This document shows, piece by piece, positions 1 through 11,689 of a DNA stretch of 64,000 nt. The DNA is from Apricaphanius iberus (taxonomy: Eukaryota > Chordata > Actinopteri > Cyprinodontiformes > Aphaniidae). How positions within the stretch are numbered: the stretch's first letter is position 1; the number at the start of each line of letters is the position of its first letter. A model generated the notes under the pieces. It ran no database searches. It was given only the letters and a program-made list of their open reading frames with translations, and had not been told where the DNA came from. The stretch covers positions 301,807 to 365,806 of the forward strand of contig JAPXFQ010000484.1 in assembly GCA_028564705.1 (NCBI GenBank), written 5' to 3'. A program made the position numbers and the translations under genes.

Positions 1-61
1 GTAGTTAAACTGACCACACAAAGAGGCTTTATACTAGATCCACATTCAACGCAAACACCGT

Positions 62-1448
62 ATTATTCTCGATTAAAGTTTATTCGATTAAACATATGAC
101 AACAAGCATACAACATTAAAACAAAATATGCTCGTCATAACCCAAAGGGTTCAGGCTGAAGTAAGAAATACTTATGACGCCTTAAACCCATAAACAAATG
201 AACACAGGATTCCAAGAAAGCAACAAATTCAACAACAAAAATTCACCATCAGGCTCTGCTTGATAATACATCTTAATAGATAAAGGAAATTCATTCAAAT
301 ACTCGATACTTCTCAAAAATCACAGATTTATACATAATTTTGAATGCGGTTTTGGAAGTACAGTTTTTTAACTCATCATTTAAGTTATTCCATAAACTAA
401 CGCCTCTAACTGAAACACAAAAGCTTTTTTTATTTGTTCTAATCTTATTTTTCTTAAATAAAGCTGCTCCTCTGAGGTTGTACAAACTTTTTCTCAGTTC
501 AAAGAGTTTCTGTAAACACTGTGGGAGCAATTGGTTATAAACTTTATACATTACTACTGAAATACTCAGGTCGACAAGATCAGATAATTTCAGAATTTTT
601 AAGCTACAGAAAATGGAATTTGTCGGTGCACAGTACTCTGCTTGATAAATAATCCTAACAGCCTTTTTTTGTAGTAAGAAAATACGATTGATATTAGTTT
701 TATATGTGTTCCCCCATATTTCTACGCAATAATTTAAATAGGGAAGGAATAGATTATTATCAGTGTGATCCAATTCATTTTCATCTGTCCCTTGATGTAT
801 GTCCAAAAAGTCTTCTTCACATAGAGCCATCATTTATGTTGGTTACATTTACCACAACTATAAACAATAAACTGACATTTACTAATCGTAGCACAGGACA
901 TACATTAACAATCAGAGACGGGACAAAGACTGGACAGAGACAGGCACACACACGTGTCCAGGTTATTCTAATGCCCATACAGAATATTCCATATTTCCCC
1001 AATAATCCGTACTGTCCCTCAAAAGCAGATGAGACACATGTCCTTCCAAATATAAACCACGATCCATCCAAATTGACCATATGCATTCACTCGCAACATC
1101 TCCACACAAACGTATCCCCTTCCCATCCTTGGCAAGATGATATTCATACAATTCTTGAAAGTCATTAATGTTGAATACGCACTACTATTTGAATTGTTCA
1201 ATGTCTTTCATATCTCTTACCAGAATAACTCTTGCTTGTTCGGGAGAGGCTCCGTTGAGTTGTATGTAGACTTTGCAGTTCCGCGTACACGTTGCTCTGA
1301 TCTTGTTGTTTCTCCTCAATATGCGGGCCTCGCGGGCGATCTCAGCCGTCTTCTTGGTAAGGTGTTCATTTATGTACACCTCCGATCCCTTTAGCTTCCT
1401 TCCTTGGCGCAGGACATCAATTTTATGCTTGCGGTTAAAATTAATAAA
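62..1448 (-). mobile_element. Non-LTR retrotransposon (LINE) fragment
   Basis: On the minus strand, 833-291 encodes the C-terminal part of a CR1/L2/Jockey-type reverse transcriptase (LPYLNYCVEIWGN, then LLQKKAVRIIY and SLWNNLNDELKN near the end). Further upstream on the same strand, 1451-1185 encodes a segment resembling the C-terminus of a LINE ORF1 (VYINEHLTKK, then KVYIQLNGASPEQARVILVRD). The stretch between them is open only in short pieces, so most of ORF2 is deleted. The element sits between two parts of the zinc-finger upstream region that are contiguous in the paralogues at 12.3 and 44.2 kb. It therefore inserted after those copies formed. The clade assignment is tentative. Confidence 0.7.
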
Positions 1449-1462
1449 CAAATTTTTTGGTA

Positions 1463-1572
1463 ATTTGAGGTGAAGTGCTTCGTCTAGTGGTGACGTGATA
1501 TGTGAGGAAGCTGAAATTGATCCTTCAACCTTCTGGTTCCTATGAACTACAGCTACCCCTGCTCTAAGGGAG
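1463..1572 (+). repeat. Fossil interspersed repeat before the first zinc-finger exon
   Basis: About 110 bp resembling the 3' part of a common teleost repeat (AACCTTCTGGTTCC, then CCCCTGCT). The same stretch precedes all five zinc-finger exons (12353, 16811, 33091 and 44271), so it was in the ancestral intron before duplication. Confidence 0.55.
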
Positions 1573-1645
1573 AAATTTCTTTTTTACTGCACTTTGTGTG
1601 AATACAAAGTTAATTTTTTTCTGTATCCATATTATGTTCCTTCAG

Positions 1646-2664
1646 GTGTCAAGCAGATGCTGCCTGTTAAAATGGAAGCTCCTGAAGAGACGAATGATGG
1701 TCTGGTCTTGCAGGTCCCAGAGTCCTCCTACATAAAAGAAGAATTAGAGCAAGTATTGACTGATCAAGAAGAAAAGCAGCTCTGTTTAATGGAGAGAAAC
1801 ACTAACCATTTTCCTGTCTGTACCACATCCGTCACGAGTGATGCAGAGGCTCAAAACTCAGATTTAGACCAACAAAGAACAATCCCCACAGGAGGGAAAC
1901 CATTTTACTGTGATCTTTGTGGACGCAGCTTTAGTCGAGGGTCAAACTTAGATCAATACAGAAGAACCCACACAGGAGAGAAACCATTTCACTGTGATCT
2001 TTGTGGACGCAGCTTTAGTAGAAAGTCAAGTTTAGACCAACACAGGAGAATCCACTCAGGAGAGAAACCATTCTGCTGTGATCTCTGTGGATACAGCTTT
2101 AGTCGAGAGTCAAATTTAGACCAACACAGGAAAATCCACACAGGAGAGAAACCATTCTGCTGTGATCTTTGTGGACACAGCTTTAGTCGAAAGTCAAATT
2201 TAGACCAACATAGTAGAATCCACACAGGAGAGAAACCATTCTGCTGTCACCTATGTGGACACAGCTTTAGTCTAAAGTCTCATTTAGACCGACACAGACG
2301 AATCCACACAGGAGAGAAACCATTTCGCTGCCATCTATGTGGACACAGCTTTAGTCAAAAGTCTCATTTCGACCAACACAGGAGAATCCACACAGGAAAG
2401 AAACCATTTCGCTGTGATCTTTGTGGACACAGCTTTAGTCTAAAATCTGTTTTAGATCAACACAGGAGAATCCACACAGGAGAGAAACCATTCCGCTGTG
2501 ATCTCTGTGGACACAGCTTTAGTCGAAAGTCATATTTAGATAAACACAGGAGAATCCACACAGGAGAGAAACCATTCTGCTGTGATCTTTGTGGACACAG
2601 CTTTAGTCTAAAGCCAAATTTAGGCCGACACAGGAGAATCCATTCCATAAATAAATCACTGTAG
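1646..2664 (+). CDS. C2H2 zinc-finger exon A1 (9 fingers)
   Basis: Terminal coding exon of a poly-zinc-finger protein, presumably a nuclear DNA-binding regulator. The exon begins after a pyrimidine-rich acceptor ending TTCCTTCAG at 1645 and enters in phase 1. The first in-frame ATGs are at 1657 and 1672; the second (AAAATGG) has the better Kozak context. An acidic leader (MEAPEE, YIKEELEQVL, QLCLMERN) of about 75 residues has no KRAB or SCAN signature and is typical of fish zinc-finger clusters. Nine fingers follow with TGEKP-type linkers (one reads SGEKP, one TGKKP). Finger 1 has Tyr instead of the first zinc-binding His (LDQYRRTH), and finger 6 has Phe instead of the core Leu. The protein ends shortly after the last His. 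An AATAAA lies about 20 nt after the TAG stop. The first exon is not visible and may lie left of the window. Confidence 0.9.
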
Positions 2665-3330
2665 AGATGCATGTAAAATGTAAAATAAAATTATTTAGCT
2701 ATACATGAATTTTAACCAAAGAAGAATCAATACATGGGGTATGAAATGTGGTTAACTGAATTTACTGAATTGCTCTTGAGAAAATTCAAGAGACTTCACA
2801 GTGAGCTAAAGTTGCAAAGCTCCAAAGTTTATGGACCATTTGTCACTGTCCTTAATAATCATTGACCTGTAGGTTTTCTTTAATTATTTTTTGCTATTGA
2901 TTGTTTCAGAAACCTTGCAATACTGCTCATATGTTTGGGTCTGCTTAAGTTTTAGTTGTTTGACAATTCTTCATGTAAAAAAATCTCCAGCGACTCCCTA
3001 AACTTTACCCAATAAAAAGATAGATGTTTCCCTTTTTACAATTACATCTTTAAAATCATAAACTGAAAGAGCAACTCAACATCAGATCAACTTTTTTGCT
3101 GATGAACTGTTAATAATCGGTTATTAGAAAATAACTTATTTTATCCAAACTCCCTAGGTCTATAATTTCGTAATCACACTGTAAAGACTACCTTTGGCAC
3201 TGTGACGAGGTGAAAGTTTCATTACATCATACTATATTCTCCATTTTCTATTGAGACTTTCATGGTAGAGATGTTTTTTACAAGAGTGTGGGGGATATAA
3301 TTTAGATATTAGATTTCAGAGAGTCAAAGG
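2665..3330. other. 3' flank of exon A1, paralogous to 45559-45950
   Basis: No coding sequence seen. The stretch around 2980-3330 aligns by eye with the flank of the third A exon (shared TTTTTACAATTACATCTTTAAA, TTATTTTATCCAAACTC and GTGACGAGGTGAAA). This shows that the duplicated unit extends at least several hundred bases past the stop codon. A shorter match is at 33985-34080. Confidence 0.75.
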
Positions 3331-3615
3331 TATTTCCTTAAAATCCAGGCATAAAATAATTGTATTCAGGTCCACATGGCAATCCATGTGGTAGTAATGC
3401 CCATCAAGTTGATTTCCAATCACCATAAATTTGTAAGATGAAAACACACATCTAATGAAGCAGTTGATGAGCCAAGGAATGCATCTCCTGAGTCCCTGTG
3501 ACCTGGTGGCTGGTGGATGTTCCCCTGGGACCTCTATCTGGGTGTGGTTGGCCCTGCATTTGTCTGCCTGTGGCTCCTGAACCTGGGGCACTCTGGGCAT
3601 ATGTGTCGAGTCCTG

Positions 3616-3910
3616 TAATAAAAATGCATCAAACTTATATAGCGCTTTTCTGGACTCTCAGAGACACTTTACAAATTCCATTATTCATTCACTCTCACGT
3701 TCACACACTGGTGGAAGCAAGCTACAATTGTAGCCACAGCTGCCATATCGCGCCATCGGCCCCTCCGGCCAACACCAGTAGGTGGTAGGTGAAGTGTCTT
3801 GCCCAAGGACACAACAACTGAGACAGATGGATTTGGGGGCTCTGGCGCTCGAACCAGAAACCCTCCGATTGCAAGGCAACCCTCTGAACCCCCTGAGCCA
3901 CAGTCTGTAG
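3616..3910 (+). repeat. Common teleost interspersed repeat
   Basis: A complete-looking copy of a widespread fish repeat. It starts with TATATAGCGCTTTTCTGGA, continues through TTCACACACTGGTGG, GCCATATCGCGCCATCGGCC and CTTGCCCAAGGACACAAC, and ends GCTCGAACCAG with CCTGAGCCAC. Recognised from memory of the family, not from a search. Its 3' end resembles the fossil repeat in front of each zinc-finger exon. Confidence 0.7.
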
Positions 3911-6900
3911 GACGGATTGATGGCTCCCTACAGCAACTATCAAACAATTGCCTTTGGAAACCTACTACACTTGCATGCTCACATGCATGTTGGAACATCG
4001 GTGTCTAGGGACGTATTCTTGGGTTACGGTTATCAAGACAGTTGGTACACATAGGCCTGAGATGAAAGATAATGCGATAGAAGTATTATCAGTCGGCCAG
4101 CTGACAATTGCAACTCAGTACATGCCTCCTCCCATTAGTACAGGCATAAAACAAGAACAAATGGCTACCAATGGTCCTACAAATACCCACCTATTAAATC
4201 CTCTCGCTCACACCTTCCAACCACCAAATAACACTTCAGTTGAGTTAATTGGGGTGAAAGATTTTACTAAATATCTCATTCGCAAAGAATTAACAAGCGC
4301 CGGTTTATTGCATTATGACAATAAGCCAGAGAATTATTGGGCATGGAAGGCCTCATTTGTTATCACAACCAAAGACTTAAACTTGTAAGTTAGAGAAGAA
4401 CTTGACCTGTTTGAAAACGGTTGGGGCCAAAATCCTCAGAAAAGGCAAGAAGGATTCGCGCAGCACATACTCTGAATCCTTCTGCAAGTGTGAAAATGAT
4501 GTGGCAGCACCTGGAGGAGTGCTACGGCTGCTCAGAGGCCATTGAGGATGCACTGCTTAAAAAGGTAGAGGACTTTCCAAGACTAACAAACAAAGACAAT
4601 GCAAGGTTAAGAGACCTGGGTGACCTGTTGGAGTTACAGTGTGCTAAAGCAGATGGTGCACTACCACGACTTGCCTACCTAGACAGGGCTTGAGGGGTTA
4701 GACAAATAGTTGAAAAACTTCCCTTCAACTTACAGGAAAGGTGGACAACTGTGGGGACGCAATACAAAGAGTTTCAGGGTGTGTCGTTTCCTCCATTCTC
4801 AGTTTTTCTGCGGTTTGTTCAGCAACAAGCTAAAATTAGGAATTATCCAAGCTTTGCTGCATCTAGCTCCAACAGTCAAGCTCTGTCACGCCCAGAAAGG
4901 CCAACTTCATACAACCGCAAAGCTACTGTGTCATTACACAAAATAGAGGTTGCAGAGAAAATTTGCCTGAAGAAAATAAAAATAGAAGAACTTGATTGGC
5001 AGTGCCCCATCCACAAAAAGCCACATCCGGGTCAAAAAGTGTAAGACGTTCAGAGATAAGCCTATAGAAGAACGTCAGGCCTTTCTCAAAGAGCTTTGCA
5101 TTTTTTACAGATGTTGTGGTTCAGTCCAACATATGGCAAAAGATTGTAAAGCCGCAGTCAAGTGTAATGAGTGCAACAGTCCTAAGCAGAAATCAGCACT
5201 TCACCCAGGTCCTACTTCTGCTTCCAAAAGCACCCTGTCAGAAAGTGAAGAACAAAAAGGCGAAGAGCAAATTGAAAGCTCTCTTTCAGTCATCTCCAAG
5301 TGCATTGAGGTGTACGGTCAGAGAAAAAACCTGCGCTCCTGCTCCAATATTTGCTCAGTGAAAGCATACCCAGAATTACAAAAAGATCGTGCAATCAACA
5401 TGTATACAGTGTTTGATGAATAAAGCAATAGGTCGCTGGCGAGGACATGGTTTTTGAACCTGTTTGAAATCAAAGCAACACCTACACAGTACATCCTAAA
5501 GACTTGCTCCGGAAAAGCTAAAGCTACTGGATAGAGAGCCATAAACTTTTTCATACAATCCATGGAAGGAAAAACAGATTTCAAGCTGCCCCCTTTGATT
5601 GAATATGATACAGTTTCTGATGACAGAACTAATATACCTTCACCCGAGATTGCTCAGCATCATCCTCACCTGCTCCCTATAGCGAACAAAATCCAACCTG
5701 TCATCCGCCATGCTCCTACCCTCTTACTGCTGGGACGAGACATCCTCAGGGTACATAAGGTACACGAACGGATCAATGGGCCAAATAATGCTCCTTATCC
5801 ACAAATACTGGACTTGGTCTGGGTTATTGTTGGAGAGGTGCGCTTAGGAAAGCCCCACAGCACATCACAAAAAACACACATTGGACAGCGGTCGTGCATC
5901 CTATTTTGAGCCAACATCATTTTGCCCTAACATTATAACTGTGAAGGACAATTATAGTGTGCCGTCTCACCAAAACACTCTTACACACAGTGTAAGGACA
6001 AGGAATTTGAGCATAACACTGACAAGCTGGGTCATTCAGTGTTTGATAGATCTGATTCAGATGACAAGGTCGCACTTTGTTGTCTATTGTCTAACAAAAC
6101 CTTCTTTACGTCTTATGGACAATGCAGTCAGACAGAACAATGAGGACAGTTGGGTTGCTCCCTTGCCTTTGCGTTCTCCAAGAAAGAGGCTTCCAAGCAA
6201 TACTCCCTCAAAAAGACTCTGGAAAAGAAACCAGTAATGAAAGATCACTACATTCAGTTTATGCAAAACATGCTAAATAATGATCAAGCTGAACTCACAC
6301 CACCTCTGCCCGAAGGTAAAGAACACTGGTATCTGCCAACATTTGGTATATACCACTCACAGGAATCGGACCAAATAAATAAGACTGTGGTTGAGCGTGA
6401 CTGCGTATCACTCAACCAGGTGCTCCTTAGTGGACCCGATCTCAACAACTCTCTCATGCGGGGTGCAATGGGGGTTTAGAATAGAGCCCATAGACCTGAC
6501 AGCAAATGTACAACAGATGTTTTATTGTTTCGAGGTGTGTGAAAACACAGACACTACAGTAGCTATCTCTGGTTTGAGGACAATGACATCACCCAGAGTA
6601 TAGTCGAACATAGGATGAAAGTGCATGTTTTTGGCAACAGCCTGTCACCCGTCGTAGCCATTTACTGCATGAGACGGGCAGCTCAAGAGGGTGAGAAGGA
6701 ACATGCATTAGGTTATCCACACAGCCTTACCAATGGCACTACATAACAGAGTTAAACCCAGCTGACCAGGCAACCAGAGTCATTCCAGCAGCTGAACTTA
6801 AAAACAATAAATGGTTCACAGGACCATACATTCTGTATTCAGATAACAAGTCTTAGAAAGAAAATCAGCATACAATGGATGGACCTAATAAAGACAAATA

Positions 6901-7480
6901 TGTCTGGAAGTAAAAACGTTGTCAACTACAATATTGGAGTCGCACCTAAGCACCGACCGCTTCAAAAGATTCTCATGTTGGACAGCACTGCACAGAGCAG
7001 TAGCCAAACTTTTTCATGTCGCTGCTTCTTTCAAACAAAACTTAGACAGAGAAAAAGGATGGAAAACTCTAAAAGAGAGTACAAACATTAAAGAACTCTA
7101 GCTGAATCATTCACTCAGTTCAGAGCGAAGTCTACAAAGAGTCATTTGAAAGGATAAAAGAAAGGAAAGAGACAAACTCTAAAAAGGACACACTTAAAAA
7201 GCTCAATCCGGTTGTGGACAGAGATGGACTGTTACGAGTTGGTGGACGTCTCTCCTCTGCTGATCTCACGAACAATGAAAAACATCCTCTGATTAGCCCT
7301 TCAGCCAGCCACGTCGCCACACTTCTTGTAAGACATTTCCACGAATGCTCTGCTCATCAAGGACGGCACATAGGTAGGGGGTATCCATGTTTCTGGTTTC
7401 TGGATAGTTGGAGGTGAACGACTCGTATCGTCAATCATACGTAACTGTGTCACCTTCTCTAAACTGCGAGGACATTACGA
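3910..7480 (+). mobile_element. Decayed BEL/Pao LTR retrotransposon 1 (internal region)
   Basis: Pieces of a gag-pol polyprotein lie in the correct order but in shifting frames. Gag-like DUF1759 segments are at 4240-4690 (NYWAWKASFV; VEDFPRLTNKDNARLRDLGD). A zinc-knuckle remnant at 5100-5180 (HMAKDCKAAVKCNEC) lacks its first Cys. The segment at 5560-5870 (LLGRDILRVHKVHER) is typical of the region between protease and reverse transcriptase. RT pieces are at 6300-6640, and the pre-integrase region at 7210-7470 (LLRVGGRLSSADL; HECSAHQG). No LTR is recognisable at either end. Multiple stops and frameshifts make it non-functional and old compared with the copy at 55.4 kb. Confidence 0.8.
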
Positions 7481-7771
7481 GTGCTGAAAGTTGAGACATT
7501 CAATTTGTGGTCTCTGGTGCCCCCTTGTGGATTATGGCGTAATTGCACCGCCTCATGTTTAGTTGATCATTAATGCTGTTTAATGAAGTTTAAACTGACT
7601 TATAAATTGGACTTAAATACGGTTTCAACACCTATTTTATATTGTTAATATGGTAAATCTAATTCATATATCTTTATTATACATATTCCTTTTGTATAGT
7701 TTGTAAGTGAGCTAACATTTCACACATCATCATTTTACATGTGTCAAACTTTGAAAGTGAAAGACACTTTA
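7481..7771. other. Unassigned AT-rich interval
   Basis: I see no coding potential or recognisable repeat here. Confidence 0.4.
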
Positions 7772-7980
7772 TAATGATGTTAAATTTTAAACGTTGACTG
7801 GATTCGAAAAATCTAAACTAAAATCAATATTGATTCAACGTTGCCGATGTTGATGAAAGTGACAGAGAGACGTTGCTGTTTCAACGTCGATTAGATTTTC
7901 AGAATCGAAAATTCAACGGTTATCCAACACTGACACCTGACGTTGATTCAACTTTGACCCAACGTTGAAATGCCAGCTGG
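7772..7980. repeat. CAACGTTG-rich teleost repeat, copy 1
   Basis: Contains repeated ATTCAACGTTG and TTGATTCAACTTTGACCCAA motifs and ends AAATGCCAGCTGGG. The same family lies at 55110-55331. No coding capacity. The family is recognised as common in fish genomes, probably a non-autonomous DNA element, but the class is uncertain. Confidence 0.65.
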
Positions 7981-8345
7981 GTAGAACCAGAACCAAACAT
8001 GGAGAAGCAGCTTTCAGTTTCTATGCTCCCCACGTCTGGAACAAACTGCTGGATGAATGCAAAGCTGCAGAGACACTGAACTCCTTTAAAACTAAAATTA
8101 AAACTTATTTAGACTTGCTTATGAGTAACTGATACCATTATTGCTTTGGACAATTTTGTCTGTTTTTCATTTTTATCTTAAATTCTTGTTTTGATCAAAT
8201 GCTAAATGTTATTGTCTTATTGTTTCTCTGTTTTAATTTTCCTACTCTGGCCATATATTTGGGTTATTTTTCGCCAAATCATGTAAAGCACCTTGAATTG
8301 CCTTGTGTTGAAAGTGTTATACACATAAAATTGCCTTGCCTTCAT
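7981..8345 (+). mobile_element. CR1/L2/Rex-type LINE 3' end
   Basis: Encodes the last residues of a LINE reverse transcriptase (FYAPHVWNKLLDECK, then TFKTK-like residues and a stop near 8130). A 3' UTR follows, ending in the typical fish LINE tail (AAATTGCCTTGCCTT). Severely 5'-truncated. Confidence 0.75.
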
Positions 8346-8620
8346 TAAAAAGAAAAAGGTATTTAACATTTAATTTTAAATAAAACCCCAACAAAAATGA
8401 ATTGGAAACGTCACATTTTTAAATTAAAATGCATTAAAAAAAATGCTTTTTCATTTTCCGAAAACAAATGGCATTCTTTACTCATAAATAAATTAAAAAT
8501 AAATCACCCAAACTGCTTTTTAAATTAAGCATTGCTCATTCTGCAAATTAACTAAAATGATAATTTTCAAATAGAACAGCAATTAAGAAATTGAGAAAAA
8601 AACGGCAGATGAAAAAATAA
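8346..8620. other. A/T-rich low-complexity interval
   Basis: Runs of A and T with no open frame of note. Nothing recognised. Confidence 0.4.
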
Positions 8621-8725
8621 TCAGGCACCTGTCTGGGCAGCTATACCCACTACTAGACTGAAGGAAGGACCCCATGCCCACCCAACAACGCTGGTGCTCC
8701 AGGCTAACTTATTCTGAATTAAACG
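8621..8725 (+). other. Candidate first exon of zinc-finger module 1
   Basis: The sequence is near-identical to 24143-24249, and both copies end in the same splice donor (AAACG|GTAAGATTTC). In this copy an ATG at 8674 opens 17 codons plus one base (MPTQQRWCSRLTYSELN), so the exon ends in phase 1. That is exactly the phase needed by the acceptors at 12540 and 16995. The other copy lacks the ATG and one further base, so the exon may really be 5' UTR. The transcription start is not determined. The donor, the phase match and the duplication are seen; the exon status is inference. Confidence 0.55.
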
Positions 8726-9030
8726 GTAAGATTTCTTTCCTTATCTTTGCCAGAAATAACATGTAATGTTGATTTATCCTTTAAAATGTATTTATCGAGC
8801 GGTCATCAAACTCATCAAGTAACCCGTTAAACATTCTGATAGTACGAGGCTTGGAAGCATGTTAGCTTCAGATGCTAGTTAGCTTAGCATAAGGTTCAGC
8901 AGCAAAGGCAAGCGGCAGCCTGCTTCCATTTACTGGGGTTTGTTAGTAAAATCACGTCCATTGGTAGCAGATATAAACGGAAGATTAAAGATCGCAGAAA
9001 TATTTGTGGGGATTTTTATATCGGACTAGT
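8726..9030 (+). other. Intron segment shared by modules 1 and 2
   Basis: Non-coding sequence directly downstream of the donor. It matches 24250-24552 almost base for base up to TATATCGGAC, where the two copies diverge. It marks the module duplication. No repeat signature seen. Confidence 0.7.
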
Positions 9031-9389
9031 TATTTTATTATTTACAGAACAAGCAGACAGGCTTACATTACAGTTAGAAAACTGCGCTTTGAGCATGTGG
9101 AAAAACTAAAATACACAAATGATTGATTGCATTACGAACGTTAGCACATTGTGAAGCAATAGGGGTAAAAGACATAGCCATCAAACTATTATGGAGCCAT
9201 ACTGCCTACTTGGAGTAACATAGTTTTAAAGAGTCCCTGAGAGAGACTAGCTCTAGCAGAAAAAACTGTAAAAACAGGGTTAGTGTTGCCAAATTGGCAT
9301 TTATGTAAAAAGTGTTTTTGCCAAAATAACTGTAAATTGTTTTCCAAAATAGTTCCAAATATAATATCAGTATAAGATAAAGAAAAGAT

Positions 9390-10800
9390 ACCTAAATTAT
9401 GTGAATCCCATAAACAAAAACTGTCCCAGAGAGATTTTGTAAAGACACAAGTAAAAAAAAAAAAAGATGTTCTTCAGTTTCTATTTTCATAAGACAAAAG
9501 GATCAGTCATTTTCACCAATATTGAATTTTGCGTGCAAAAAATATTTTACAGGGATAAATATTGTTCATGGTTTTAAAATGTCCTCCTTTGGCTTTAGGA
9601 AGAATAGGAAAATTAAGATATTTACATCTAATACCATTAACATTGTTATTGGTGAATTTCTTTACTAAATCATCTTCTTAGGGGTGAGAGGAAAATTGAG
9701 CAATTTGTTACATTTCTTGTCCACAAAGGGGCGCTCTTGAACCATTAATGCAGGCCTGCCACGGATAAGGTGAATGTATAGAATAGAACCTTTAAGAGTG
9801 CAAATAATAGCTGGAGGAATTGCACAAATAACCTCAGTGTATTGTTTGATTGTACAAGACAGATTATATTTACGACAGAAATCAGCAAAATTAAGGAAAG
9901 GACCAGATTCATCCATCAAAGGCAAGATAGACCAAATTCCTTGATCAGCCCAGTCTTTAAAGTAAAAAATACTAAGAGTATGTCGGTTGTTCTATACAGG
10001 TGTGTTATGTGGTGTGAAATTATGTTTATATATTAATTTCCAATACCGTAGGACTTGTTGATTTATGGGAAGTTTAGAAAGTTCAAAATCACATCGTCTG
10101 AGAAATTAAATGCCACCTACATAGGAAAATGTTTTAGCAGTGAGATTAAACCATAAGGTATTTATTTGAGTTATAAAGTTTTGTTAACATCTTAGTTTTA
10201 AGGAGCCATTCATTGGGTCAAAATCAATAGCATTTAGACAACCCTCCTCAAAAGACTTAACAAAGCCATTCCTCCTTATATAATGTCTGTTTTTCCAAAT
10301 GAAGTTAAAGCTTTGATTTATTTCCTTGATAAAATTTTGAGGTATGTCCAAAGAGTAGGCAGGACCTTCCATTTTGGAAAGCAGTAGTCTACATAATATG
10401 GAGAGATCTCTCTGCAACCATGTATATATATAATAGTTTTACTCTTTTTAACCGTATTATCAAGGTTGGATTTCAGACGGGTTTCAGAATTTTCTGAGAT
10501 GGTAATCAGCAAATATTTTACTTTGTCTTTAACAGGTATACCATATAGGGATATTTGAGGGTGGTCATGAATAGCCATTAATTCACATTTATCTATATTT
10601 TAGTGAAGACCAGAGGCTTTGGAAAAGGAATTAATTATTGTAGAGCTTTAGGAATTTGCCAGAAAAGGTGTGGTATCATCCGCGAGTTGAATAATAGCTA
10701 ACGTGTTGCCTAAAACATTTGATTTTTTGATCTCTTCACAATTTTTTATCTTATTACTAAGAATTTCCATGACCAAAATGATTGATATCAAATTGCTTAC
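9390..10800 (-). mobile_element. L1-type LINE reverse transcriptase fragment (module 1)
   Basis: Read on the minus strand from 10800, it encodes an L1/Tx1-type RT: VMEILSNKIKN, then the catalytic motif as LADDT near 10676-10690 (usually FADD), FSKASGLH, and ISLYGIPVKDKVKYL. Next come the thumb and C-terminal parts (FNFIWKNRHYIRRNG; GPFLNFADFCRKYNLS; YFLHAKFNIGEN with a Cys/His tail near 9430-9600). Several frameshifts. It is 5'-truncated inside RT and lies in the putative intron between exon 1 and exon B1. Confidence 0.8.
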
Positions 10801-10817
10801 AAGTACCAAAGTACTGA

Positions 10818-10890
10818 AAACGTCACACTACGGCAACTTAACTCGGACAAACAACGAGCATTGCTATATGGTTACATTAAAAAGAGAAAT
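10818..10890 (+). other. Intron segment shared with 29039-29110
   Basis: GAAAACGTCACACTA followed by similar sequence is found here and at 29039. It is host intron sequence retained in both modules, directly next to an L1 in each. Confidence 0.65.
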
Positions 10891-10984
10891 AAATGTTAAT
10901 GTTACTGGCAAACCAGTAGGGGGCAGTAGTTCTCCCAAATCCTATCCAATGAGTAACTTTCTATCCTCTATCCTCAGCAGCTTG

Positions 10985-11500
10985 TAAAAGCAAACAAATA
11001 AAACGCGCTTTAACAATGGATGATACCAACACAGCGCTGAGGGTATAAATGCTGTTTCTGACAGTAAACACAGGTCGCAGTAATGATTGAGCATTTTTTG
11101 TCGCGGATAGTGACGTTACGGCTCTTAAAACTCCTTTTTCAGTCGTCCACACGCAGATACCGAAAACGGAGAAAACGCATATCTCCACTTTGGCCGGAGT
11201 TTTTCTAAAGATTCGTTTTTGGTGCCAAAAATCTCTGGTTACGTGTGGATAACAGGCTAAACCGTAGAAAAATATCGGAGTTTTGTGAGATATTTTTGCA
11301 TTTTTATGCGTATCGGCATCAGCCAATATGTGGATGCTAGTTTTTTTTTTTATTATGAGAAAACTCCAAGAATTTGATTTTGCATCATATGGGCCATTTA
11401 TAAACTTCTGAGGGAAACAGACCCAGGTGTTCAGCAGGTCTGAAGATTTGCAAAGAAAAAAAAACCTTCGCAAATCTTTATTTTTCTTTTTTTCCCTTTG
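10985..11500. repeat. Probable non-autonomous DNA element
   Basis: A stretch with CGTCCACACGCAGATACC, GGAGAAAACGCATATC and GTTACGTGTGGATAAC, resembling common fish MITEs with a 'Fullers-type' purine/pyrimidine pattern of CGTTTTC blocks. The termini were not resolved and the class is not assigned. The long open frame on the minus strand looks fortuitous. Confidence 0.35.
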
Positions 11501-11674
11501 GCTTCGGCTCTAATGCTTCCACAGTAAAAGTAACGTTAGGTGTTTAGGGTTTACATGTACTAAAAACTGGCAGGAATGCGACACACAAACCCAGTTTACC
11601 TTTTAGTCCAGGTGCAGCGAGTGAAGAACGGAGGACAGAGGGCTGAGGCTGACAGTAGGAGGAAGTATGGAGCA

Positions 11675-11685
11675 GGGGGGGGGGG
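11675..11685 (+). repeat. G homopolymer (11 bases)
   Basis: Eleven G in a row at the left edge of the segment shared with 31690-32010. Length may be uncertain in the assembly. Confidence 0.8.
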
Positions 11686-11689
11686 TGCA

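Noticed and set aside
704..1168. 154-codon + strand frame
   Set aside because: It lies antisense to a minus-strand LINE and has no protein-like similarity.
1594..1645. Translation start at the ATG at 1594 for exon A1 (and 12516, 33228 for the B exons)
   Set aside because: These ATGs lie upstream of the conserved TTCCTTCAG acceptor in the intron or pyrimidine tract, and the equivalent is absent in A2 and A3.
1646..2664. KRAB, SCAN or BTB domain in front of the fingers
   Set aside because: The leader is short, acidic and lacks the conserved residues of these domains in all five copies. It fits a fish-specific leader, but I could not assign a named domain with certainty.
10961..11473. 170-codon minus-strand frame
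   Set aside because: It covers a MITE-like repeat with CGTCCACACG blocks. Composition is not protein-like.
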